Source: Voacanga thouarsii
Lineage: Eukaryota > Streptophyta > Magnoliopsida > Gentianales > Apocynaceae
Assembly (NCBI GenBank): GCA_026120185.1
Contig: JANUWF010001190.1
Span: forward strand, 434,001-498,000
DNA: 64,000 nucleotides
Direction: 5' to 3'
Numbering within the stretch: the stretch's first letter is position 1; each line of letters begins with the position of its first letter. The translations under genes and the position numbers were made by a program. Of this stretch, positions 13,359 to 24,359 are shown one piece after another. Under the pieces are notes generated by a model. It was not told the DNA's origin. It did not search any database and saw only the letters and a program-made list of their open reading frames with translations.

Positions 13359-13366
13359 CTTGTACC
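13359..13366. repeat. 8-bp target-site duplication, right copy (CTTGTACC)
   Basis: Exact repeat of 11480-11487, closing the hAT insertion. Confidence 0.9.
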
Positions 13367-16300
13367 GCATGCAATTCAAATTGTACAGAACAACTCACTA
13401 ATACATTTAGTCCACCGATTTATGATTCATTTAAAAATTGCTCTTCGGTAAAATCTAGTATAGGTTGACTTTTTGAAAATTTTAAAATTTTGATGAATAA
13501 TCAATCAATTTATGCATTCAGAATCAAGCACTAAAATTATATTGGTCTCACCCTTAATTTTTTTTTATTTTTTTGGATTTTAGAAGTTTCTTAAATAAAA
13601 CAGAAATTAGAATATCAAAACTTTTGAAACACGGACTATACTTGAAAATAAATTCTTTTTAATTTAAACTAAAACTTTAATTTATATAATTTTTATTTTT
13701 CAAGAGTTATCATATACTCACAATACATTATATTTTTTTTATTAATAATTAAACTTCATATTTATCTCACATTTAATAATATTTTATTAAATTTTAACAA
13801 ATTCATCTCAATCTAATCTATAATTTTAATATAAATATTTTATCTATAATAAATAAGCTTAAATTGGAAAACCGCCAACCCAGCTTTTTGAACAGAACCA
13901 ACTGCCATAGGACATACTCACGAGGCATAGCCCCTGACCCCTGTGTTGGATTGATTCGGAAATGCCTTTTGGAAAAGTCGTTCCGGGCAAATAATTGTGG
14001 CAGCATGGGCTTGAAGACGGAACGGTTGCTGCCTTGGAGAAGAAAAATGTGACTGTCCTTGATTGCCACAAGTCCCCATCGCCCAACAACGCACGCTCAA
14101 TTTTGATTAAAAGTGGTCTCGCAATGAGTATTGAGGACCTTATTTAATTAGGCTTTATTGAATTGTTCAAATCATCCAATTGGCACTTTCAAATCCTTCA
14201 AAGAATGCATGTCCTCTCATTGTCCATCTTTCTCTATCTTCCTTTTTCTTTTTTGAGAAAGAAGTAAAAACATAGTATAAGAGTAATTATAACATATATT
14301 ATTTGAATTGAATTATAATTATTTGATATGAAAAAAATATAAGTTAATTATTATAGTAAGTTATAATGAATCTAACAATAAACTAGTCTTATATTGATAT
14401 ATGATCGAAGTAATAATTGTAAGTTTGTTCAAATATATAGTTATAAGAAGAAATTTCAAAGCATTTTTGGGTGGTAAATTGCAACTTTAGTAGTAGTTAA
14501 ATTCAAGACAGTTGAATTGACTTTGCTAACAATACAAATTCATTGAGTAATTGATCAAAAGTGAGTGCCAAAAGGAAGCACCTACATTTACTTTTTTATT
14601 GATTTCTTGCGGTTACTTAAAAGTAAGCCATTGGTTATCTAATCAAATCTAAATAGTAGTGTTATATAGCTCAGTTTCTTGCTCATTAAAAGAAGGTGAA
14701 GGCATTTAATTGCTTTTTAATCCTTTGGTTATATTAATGGGTTGGTGTAATTGTCAAAATGAAGAAAAGAAACGATAAGCCTAATTAACTGCCAAACATA
14801 AGTCTTTGGTGGAAAGCCGTTTTTATTTTCTTCTTTTCGATCGTTTTGGTTGTTTGAAGGATACTGTTGCGGGCTAAGCAAGCCAGCCTTTAATTGCATC
14901 CATACCGTGAATTTCACGTTTGACTATGAAGTTATGCTAATAGTTTATTTTCTATATTTTTATTTTTATAAATCGATTAGATTCAAGTTTAATTAGTTAC
15001 GTAGTATATATTTATCCTTACCCTCCTTTTGATAATAGTGAAAGATTTCTTTAAAAAACAAAAACTTAAAATAAAATAAAATAAAAAAAGCTAGGAAGTT
15101 GTTTGGTTAGAGGGTTTTGGTTAGAGAATAAGAATGAAGTAGAATTATATTCATTATTTGTATTTAGTTGGCATATAAGTTTCAAAATAGTGGAATGAAA
15201 GATTGAATAATTAGGAATCGTAATTTTTATTAAAATTATGAGTTTCCTTTTTTTAAATAACCATTTAATAAATAATTCTCGTTATAATGATAAACACAAG
15301 ATAATAGATTTGCTAAAATAAATTGTCACGCTGGGCTTTTTATCCTTTTCGTTACTATTCTTATTGTTGAGTGTAAACTGAATAGCTTCTTAGTTTACAA
15401 GGTTTAATAAGCAAAAATGAATGTAAAACAAAAGGAAATAATATCAAGTTTTTTATTATATCTGTTAGAAAGATAATTAAAATATTATTCTTACTAAAGT
15501 CTCATATTTCATACTTGTCCCAAAAAGTCGAAGTCCCTCGTCTACAAGGCTTCACCATCCTGCCCTTGTGAAGAGTAAATCATGGTGATCGAGTTAGCCT
15601 GACTCTCGCATATCGCCTTTGTAAAAGAGTAAATCACGGTAACCGAACTAATTCGTCAGTAGGAAAATCACCTCATGGAGAATTAATCCCGATAGAAATC
15701 GATTTTTTATTCTTATTCCAAATCTGCTGCCACCGAACCAACTCGACTAATCCCGTGAGGGCTCTCATATTCCATACTCGTTATATGCATGTCTTTTTTC
15801 CTCATCCTTTATAATAAATAATGTTAAATTCTTTTTTCAAGTAATTAAATAGATAAAAATACTCTCTCTTAACAAAAAATTCAAAATTAAGTGCATATAC
15901 ACTAATAGATAATTAAACGAAATATATAATATTTTTACTTAAAATATAAAATTAACAACTTATTTAAAATACATACGATAAAAATTCGTTCATATTTTAA
16001 GTGTATCATTGGACTATTAGTACCTCATATGTATGACTAAAATCTATGATCCTATTATATTATGGAAAGGGACACTAAATTGATCGATCAACATTATTAA
16101 TACTAATAAAGTGTAAAGCGACAGTGAGGTAGATTGAGGTTCGACCCATTTTTCCATAACAAACACGTCATCAATAGAAACCTTATATCCGCTAACGACA
16201 ACTTATAGTGGAACAGTTGTATAATCGATAATGGCGGTTGGCCCAGGAATTCACTAACTATGACAATCCACATTTTTTATTCAGATACTGCGGAGGCCCA

Positions 16301-17870
16301 TTTTTGTTATGTTAGGTAAGATAGTAAATTGAATATCATCGAATGTTTTTTTTTTTTTTTTAAGAAAAGGATCTTTGTAGCAGGTCAAATATAAATATTT
16401 GGTTATGGACGAAAATGTAATATTTTTTATTTTAATAATATTGATACAAAAACATAGTTTTAGATTTAATTTGTTTGAAACAGTTTTTTATTTAACTTTA
16501 CAGAATGTGTTTTTTTATTTAATTGATATCGTTTAATTTAGAAAAAAATATTCAAAAAAATAAATAAGGAGGGAAAGAGAGTTCCTTTCACATTAAGAAA
16601 AATAGTTTGTCTAAATTTAGACAGATCTTCCCCTCCATATCAGAAAAATAGTCATCTAAATTTCGATGGATTGAGATGTATATTAAAATAATACTTGTCA
16701 TTTACTTTCTTTACACTCAAACCATAATAAAATAAAAGTAAATTATATTTACTCTTTTTAATAGGAGTAAAAGTTCTCCTTCCTTATCCTCGAGTCATAT
16801 GACGTAGTAGAAAATGACGAGTATGTAAATAATATTGTTCTTGCGAAATTATTAATTCGATTCTTCATTACATATTTCACGATTAATCCTTCACAAGATT
16901 TCAGAATAGGAGTATTATAACACTTATAATGGGACATTACTTAAAAAAGGTTATCCTCCCCTCCTCTTTCCACGTCTCCTCTTATCTGTAAACCAAATAT
17001 AGGGTTAGTTAGGATTAATTGATTAAACACGAAAGGAAAAAACAATATTGTTTAAAAAGAAAAAGAAAAAAAGCTTTCATCATTAAGAATTAAGGTTTTT
17101 TTTTTTTTTTTGGTGGGGAACGCAAAATTGTTTTTGGATGTAGAGAACGATTGCAGCCGTTGGACTTTCATTTCTTGTTGGGCTGATTGGGTGAGTCCGC
17201 AAGAATATTGGGCTTTGCTATGATTCAGAGCCAAAACTGTCCGGGTAAAATAGACAACATTCGATAATGGACGTGGGGACCCAGTGCCGTTGAAAGGGAT
17301 GGCCCAGTGGGGTTGGCTTGTAAGTTGTAGCAGGCTGCTACTAAGGTTCTCAAGAATGAGTTTTCCTAATCCTTCAAAGGGCAAGAAATTTCCGACAATT
17401 GTGACTGCTCAGAGGAAACATCTTAGAAATTTCATGCAGCATACAAAACCCGTACACTTAAGGTCGACTTTGATTGGAACGCAATTCAAATTAAAAGTTT
17501 AATTTAATTAAATAAATTTTATTTTTTAATAATAATTATTTATTTATAAAATATTATATTTTTTCTTGTTAGTCTTATATTTGTCTCTTTTTTTTTTAAT
17601 TTTTATTCAACTCAACTTAATTCAATATGATTTTCTTCTGACTGCAGCTTGAATTTAAGCTCAGCAAAACAGTTCACTCTTCTATTGAACTCAGGTACTA
17701 TTCCTGGCGGCGTTATCGGGGCGCACGAGAAGAACAACTTTCACCTCATCCAAGAATTAAATTCTCACAACTATAGTTTATAATAAGATTTATTATGAAT
17801 TGATTTAGCTAGATGAGGTATATGGGGTACTTCTATTTAGCCTTTGTACTTACTCATTTTAACCCTAATA

Positions 17871-17924
<54 letters not shown>

Positions 17925-18213
17925 GGGGGTCTTCTCTAGAATAAAGCCACAGTCCGGGTTGAAGAAGCTCATAATTTTGGTGGTGGCCGTGCACATTTAA
18001 GAGTCATTGACAAGTCCTTCCACCCGTCCATGGCAATTTGTTAGCAATAACTGATATGGTTACTAGATTTTCGTCCCTACCCTCGACAGAATTTGCTCGG
18101 AACCTTCCTGCTTTGCCTAATCATCTTAATTAGCCTCACAGTACGGCCGTACGTGCCTCCCCGCCTGCAGTACTCTAAGTTATTGCCTTGAATCCCCCTG
18201 GAAATCTTACTTG
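13367..18213. other. intergenic spacer
   Basis: Mostly AT-rich. Three stretches are less AT-rich and look like old unique or repeat sequence: 13860-14110, 15490-15780 (with a repeated TCTCATATT-CATACT motif at both edges) and 17130-17480. Each carries short frames but none reads as a known domain. No RNA gene was recognised. Confidence 0.45.
17875..17920. repeat. (AT)23 microsatellite
   Basis: Uninterrupted AT dinucleotide run of 46 bp, about 300 bp upstream of the VOC gene TATA box. Confidence 0.95.
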
Positions 18214-18221
18214 TATAAATA
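18214..18221 (+). promoter_or_regulatory. TATA box of the VOC/glyoxalase-like gene
   Basis: TATAAATA, 106 bp upstream of the ATG at 18327. It is placed as expected for a plant core promoter with a leader of about 80 nt that contains an AAGAAGAAG run. Confidence 0.7.
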
Positions 18222-18326
18222 GAGCAATGCCATAAGAACAAGAACTGCGAAGAGGTAGAGAAAATCGAAGTCCACCGAGAGAAATCAAGAATATATCATA
18301 ATTAGCAGCAAGAAGAAGAAGAAGCA

Positions 18327-19129
18327 ATGGAGATTCAAGAAGTAAACAGCTGCCAAGCACTGCCTCTCCTCTCATTGAATCATGTGTCTTTAGTGGTGAG
18401 GTGTGTGTGGACTTCGGTCAGGTTCTATGAAGACGTTCTGGGCTTCGTTCTCGTCAAACGTCCCTCTTCTTTCAATTTCCGTGGAGCTTGGTTAGCATTC
18501 TGACAACGTTTTCATCTTCAAATATATCTTTGCTATTATGATCCTCACTTCATCATATTCATACACGCAATCTGCTGATGATCTGAATTTGTTTAGGTTG
18601 TACAATTATGGGATTGGCATTCACTTTCTTGAGAACGAATCTGATGAAGAGTACCAGCACCTGAACCAACCGCGTCCTATAAACCCCAAAGATAACCACT
18701 TGTCATTTCAGGTGAGAACTTATATTTTTCTCAATTTCCGTCACGAGATCTTTAAAAACCAAAGCCAGGAGGTCCCTTTAGAGGTTTTTGCATGTACTCA
18801 TTTTGCTTGACTGGCTAAGGATTCTTATGCAACAGTGCACTGATGTGAACCTGGTGAAAAGGAGGCTAGAGGACATGGGATTGAAGTATGTGACGGCAAC
18901 AGTTGAGGATGAAGGTATCAAAGTGGATCAAGTGTTCTTCCATGACCCTGATGGTTACATGATCGAAATATGCAACTGTGAAAATATTCCAGTGCTTCCC
19001 ATTTCTGCATGCACATTGATGAAGCCCAAATTGGGCTGCAGCTTCAAGAAGACAGGGATGACTAAATGTAGGCTCATCGAGCATATCATGGAGAGCTTAA
19101 GCATGGATTTGATGAACTTTTCTTTCTAA
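18327..19129 (+). CDS. glyoxalase-I-like VOC superfamily protein, 3 exons
   Basis: Exons 18327-18490, 18597-18711 and 18836-19129 give 190 residues; junctions are GT-AG and in frame. The protein reads as a single vicinal-oxygen-chelate domain: LNHVSLVV near residue 19, FYEDVLGFVLVKRP, the GAW/LYNYGIGIHFLENE segment, INPKDNHLSFQ, and VFFHDPDGYMIEICNCEN. The expected metal-ligand positions are filled (His in NHVS, Glu in FLEN, His in DNHLSF, Glu in MIEIC). Relatives are the plant GLYI4/GLYI7/GLYI8-type proteins (~170-190 residues), often annotated lactoylglutathione lyase-like and linked to methylglyoxal or stress metabolism. Their catalytic activity is not certain. The segment VVRCVWTS departs from the usual RSVE/D pattern. 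Intron positions match the family's compact three-exon form. No transit peptide is evident, so it is probably cytosolic. Confidence 0.88.
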
Positions 19130-19984
19130 AAAAAAAAATCTCCAAACTTTTTACAAAATCTACTATCTTTTCCTTTAAAAAATTATTGGAAAAGATGAAA
19201 ATTATATTATTTTGGGATTTGATTTTTGAGTTCTCTGTAAGGAAAAAATTTGTATATGGTGATCATCAATATTACATGTAATTGTCAATTACATTCACAA
19301 ATAATGTGTTGTTTATAGACTGCTATGGATTTTTATATATATATTGGAAAATTATGAGTGCAATTTGAGAAGTAAATGAATTTTTCTTTATCCTTCACTT
19401 GTTTTCCCCCCTGTTATGTGAAAGCTACATATTGCGTTCGGAATGCGTAAGATGTACTCTATTTTGGGCTTTATTAGAAAAGTACAAGAAGTGAAGCACC
19501 TTAAATTGGAAGGTGATTTTTCAAGAAAAAAGAAAAAAAAAAAGGTAGAGATAAAATTCTATGGCATTTTTTACTTGCTTAGGTGGCCTTTTAGAATTTT
19601 TTTTAATACACATCAAGAAAACATAAACCAAATATTGATTTTAAAAAAAATATCAATTAAATTACTCTCTTGCGAATCACTATATCACACCATTCTTCAC
19701 ATGATACTCAACCTACCCCATTCAACTTTAAATTTTATCCTCACTCTCCAAGATACAATATTTAGCAAATTGCTAACCTCTACCAATTAACATTTGTAAA
19801 GGTATCACGTGGCGGTGGCGTAGGATTTTATTCATTTTAAAAAAAATGGAAAAAAAGAAAAATAGTGGCATAGGATTTTTCTTGCTTAGTAATAGTCGAT
19901 GACAATTTGCAAGCATAACATGCTTTAGTTGTCTTCTAGCCATCATACATACCTTTTATAATTAAATATCGATTAAGAGGTAGG
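19130..19984. other. intergenic, 3' of VOC gene
   Basis: The likely 3' UTR of the VOC gene is followed by AT-rich spacer. A frame at 19443-19790 has no recognisable features. Confidence 0.5.
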
Positions 19985-21131
19985 CTTTGGTTGATAAAAT
20001 TAAAATTTGTAATTTTGAAAATTGAAGTATGTAGATTAAATTTTAAAATATGAAGTTTGAATTTAAAATTTGAATTAATTATAATTTATTTTTAAATTAT
20101 ATTTTAATATAATTTTTATGAAATATAAAATTAGAATGGTAATAATTAGATGAATATTAAACATATTCAGTAACTTTTAATTCATTTAAAATTTATAATA
20201 AAATTTTATTACATCTTAATCAATTAAGTAATAACAAAAATTTATTATCAAGTGTATTTAATTAATTAAATATTTAATATTATTCATTATCAAGCATATC
20301 TAATGAAATAAGTATTTAATTAATTAATTTTAAATATTTAATTGAGAATTTATTTGGTAACTCAGAGTTTATTTGATAAAATTAAAATTTAAAAACTGAA
20401 GTCTGAATATTTATATACTAAATTTTGAAATTTGAAGTTTGAATATTGAATTTGAAATCTGAAGTCTTAATTAATTATGATTTATATTTATATTTTATTT
20501 TATTATAATTTAGATTAAATATAAAAAATATTAATAATTAGATAAGTATGTAACATATTCAGATTTCAAACTTAATAACTTTCAATTCACTTAAAATTTA
20601 TAAAAAAATTTCAGTGCGTCTTAATCAATTAATGATAATAAAAATCTGTTATCAAATACACTTAATTAATTAAGTATTTAATATTAATTATTATCAAATG
20701 TATTTAGTAAAATAAGTACTTAATTTATTCAATCTTAAGTGTTGAATTGAGTTATCAAACAGGCCCTCAATTAAACACTTATAATTAATTATTTTATTCT
20801 TTGTGTTTGATAACAAATAATAATAAGTGTTAAATTAATTAAGTGTGTTTGATAACAGATTTTTATAATCACTTTCTTGATTAAAACGTACTAAAATTCT
20901 GTTATAAATTTAAGTGAAATAAAGTTACTTAAATATAAAATTTAAATATATCAAATACTCATCTAATTATTAATATTGTAATTTTATATTTAATTTAAAT
21001 TATAATAAAAATATAGTGTAAAAATAAATTATAATTAATTCAATCTTCAAACTTTAATTTTTAGAATTCAATATTTAAATATTTAGATTTCAATCTCAAA
21101 TTTTCAATTTTATCAAATAAGTCCGAGTTAC
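19985..21131. repeat. large AT-rich fold-back element: two direct copies plus one inverted copy
   Basis: Arms B (20356-20760) and C (20800-21131) are inverted repeats of each other. The outer ends are GTAACTCAGAGTTTATTTG and, on the other strand, GTAACTCGGACTTATTTG, both running into GATAAAATT. The inner ends carry CTGTTATCAAAYACACTTAATTAATT on both arms. Arm A (19985-20355) is a further diverged copy in the orientation of B. Recurring GATAAAATTRAAATTT and TTTGATAACA motifs mark the units. It resembles a MITE or fold-back DNA element. No coding region or clear target-site duplication was found. Confidence 0.7.
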
Positions 21132-24100
21132 AAACAAATTCGTAATTGGCATTTGGACAAATTAAGATTTTGCTTAGAGGGAATTAATGGAATTTAAAGT
21201 TCATTGAAGTAAATCAAGAGTTGAGCAACTAAAATTGATTGGAAACTGAAAAAATTTTATCTTTTACTACTCTATCTGTCCCGATTTAATGTACATACTT
21301 TTATTTAAATTAAATTTAAAATAAAATATTTAAATCAAGATGAGAAAGTATTGACAATTTATTTTTATATATGAAAAGATGGGATGTAGTAGAATATAAA
21401 ACTTATGTAATGAATACTTTTGAACTAATTAAGTCACCGTATTGTCATGTAATTACATTATTTCAACTTTATACCAAGTAATAAACTATATCCTTTGTTT
21501 GAAGTTGAATATTGTTCTATTTTGGATAGTACAAACATTTAAGAAAATATTTAACCATATGCAAATTATTGCTTTATTCATATTAATTAAAGAGCTTAAT
21601 GAAAGGAGGTATGAATTAGTTGAGCTATATCTCTTATATAAATAAAGTTAATTTCACAAGAAAAAATTAGAAGAAAAATACTGTCTATCTGTTTTCGAAT
21701 AATTGTTGTTTCTGAATAATTTATATAGAATTTTGAGGGGAAAAAAATATCGAATTACCCTATAAAAATTATGGAGTTAGTTTGAAAATTAAAAATCAAA
21801 TAATGTTATGTTTTTGCACAATAATAAATTATGAGGATTCAAATAAAAAAGTAATAAATACATTTTTATTTTACAAAAATAATTGAGAATTATTAAAATA
21901 AAAGTCAAAATGACTTTTATTTAAAATGGAGAGGGTATTTATGCAAACATTCATCTTTTTAATAATTCAAAATAAAAATAAAATATTACTGTATATATTT
22001 TGGGCAAATTAAACATGTTTAGTCGCGTTATTGACAAATTTGGTAGCATTTCGTATCATTATTTCCCTCCTAATTGACTCCATCTCCATGTGTGTTGTTT
22101 AGAGCCACACTACATGTTTGATTTCATTATTAGCATTCGTCCCCATTTACTAGTATTTAGAAAATTCCTGGGCCAGAAATTCCATATTAGGATAGGGTAG
22201 GAGAAAAAGCATTCTAGATTAGGAAAGTGGGTAAAGTATAGATATTAGATAGCGGGTGATTTGGCATGATTTCTTTGTCTATATTTCTAAATCGGGGATG
22301 GATGCTCAATCTTCTAAGGATTAATTTATATCTAAACTTGATTTTGACAATTTCTTCATTTTTTTAAAAATAATTTTTAAGGAGATTGATACATACGCGG
22401 TTTTGAAATTATGCTCACGAAATTAGATAAGTTTAGATTTTTCATATTAATATTATTTATAGATAATCATCAGGAAATAAGAGGAACATTAGTATTTTTT
22501 TTTTTTACTTCATCTACTTAGAATTTAGAGTGTAGTAACTTTCTATTATTACGAATTTTATTATTCATATATATAACTTGTTTTATTATGAATAAATGAT
22601 CTTATTTAGTTAAAAAAATTTAAATTATATTTATGGGCTTGAACTAATATTATAAAAGATAAGATGATAATATGCATTTAAAAAATCATCTCTAATCAAA
22701 TAAATATATTACTATAAATACTTACGTAAAAACTAATAAACCTCAATTCTAAAAAATCATCCATTCTACCAAGACATTTACCGAGAAAGCGAAAGTCCTT
22801 TTGAAAGAAGCGGTTCAGGAACAAATGGACCGTTTTCTACTTCAGGAATAAACATATAAAAGTAGGTTAGTTACTTTCTTTTATTTTAAAAATATAATGG
22901 GAATTAGGAGTCTCATATTCAAACAAATTACTCAAAAAATTTTTTTGATATCAAGATCTAAAAATATACCTATAGAAATAATTTACGTCCGAACTTATAC
23001 CAAAGATTTAAAAGACCTCTATCATATCCATTAGACAATGGACGCTTTTTTTAACATTTATAATGTCTAAGGAGGAGAAATAAAAAAGCAACAGACAAGC
23101 ATTAAAAAAAAAAATCCTGAATTAGTGTTGTAAGTTAGTGGTCAAAAGAATGGACGCATCCGTATAACTAATGAACTGCACAATAGGACTCATGTGCAGC
23201 CGTGCAGGTCTGGCAGCCTCACCAGCCCCACCTACGTAAATGAGAGAGTCATTACCCAAAAAAGGAAATGAAGAAAAAGTGGTAATTATATAGACTGAAT
23301 TGTCGGTCAGGCCTGTTGAGACTGAAAGTTTCTGGTCTCAGCTAAATAATCAATTTGTTTTGCAATTTTCTTACAATAAAAGTCTTCTCTTTTTTAAAGA
23401 AATCCTACAATAGTTCAAGATTAAAACTGGAGAAAGAGAAAGAAATAGATATGTAGCAAATTGAATATCAAGATCTCTTCATCTTATCAGATGGGCTCAT
23501 CATATTTTTCTTAAAATTCATAGGCAGGTCACAAGAAAGAAAGAAGTTGATCAGGATCAGGTGATTTCTCAGACTTAGCACACGTGTTAAGAGAAAGATG
23601 GATTCCCTGCCGCGGCGGGGAAGCCGATTGAGGAAAAACAAAAAGATAGAAGCATGGTTCAATTCAATTCATTCATCAGTCTTAAGAAAAATATTTGCTT
23701 CTGTTAGAATTGCAGGATGGGCCATGGCTGAGATATCAAACTGGTGGGTAACAATTAATCTCTGAGAATTTTCATGGCCCCAGTGCCCCCACCACCTTTT
23801 ATTCTGTGGCCGAGCATTGCCTGAGTTGACATTTCCCCGTTTTATACCTTCTCTTATTTTCTTGAATGTCCCCTATCGTCTTCTTATTATGGTTACTTTA
23901 ATGATTCACATTTGAAAGTATGTCCCTTTAAAAGTATTTTATTCAAAAGGGTTGAGCTAAATTAGTATTTTAGTCGGTAAAATTTGTCCTATATATTAAT
24001 ATTTTTTCGATTCCTGATAGTAGGATGGTTGTTGAAGTGGTTTCTTCATCCCCAATTACTGTTATTAGTCTGCTTTGTTTCCTAGTTGGTTGGCTAAATC

Positions 24101-24359
24101 CTTTTCGTTAGTCAATTCATCATTATTCATTATTATCACAAGAAGTATTTCCACCAGTACCACTGGAGTGAACAAATATCATCAGTATTTATATGTTGGG
24201 ACTCAACAGGAATTGTTGAATTGTCTCCTTAGCTGTCTGCATCTTAGTGGGTTGGCTTAACTCTGAATTCGGGTCGTGGGTTTTTGTTTTCTTGAAGGTT
24301 GAAAACTATTTTGATCAAGTTCATGTAAGATTATTGGTGCGTAAGCGGAGAGATGAAGT
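21132..24359. other. intergenic spacer upstream of the BBX gene
   Basis: AT-rich without recognised genes. A GC-rich short palindrome-like patch (CCGCGGCGGGG) sits at about 23611-23621. The BBX promoter and leader should lie in the last few hundred bases; no single TATA box stands out. Confidence 0.45.

Noticed and set aside
17052..17502. Overlapping frames of 110 and 72 codons on opposite strands
   Set aside because: No domain, signal or splice context; probably chance in a less AT-rich patch.
21264..21300. Stowaway-like start (CTATCTGTCCCGATTTAATG) in the AT-rich spacer
   Set aside because: No matching inverted end or TA duplication could be found nearby.
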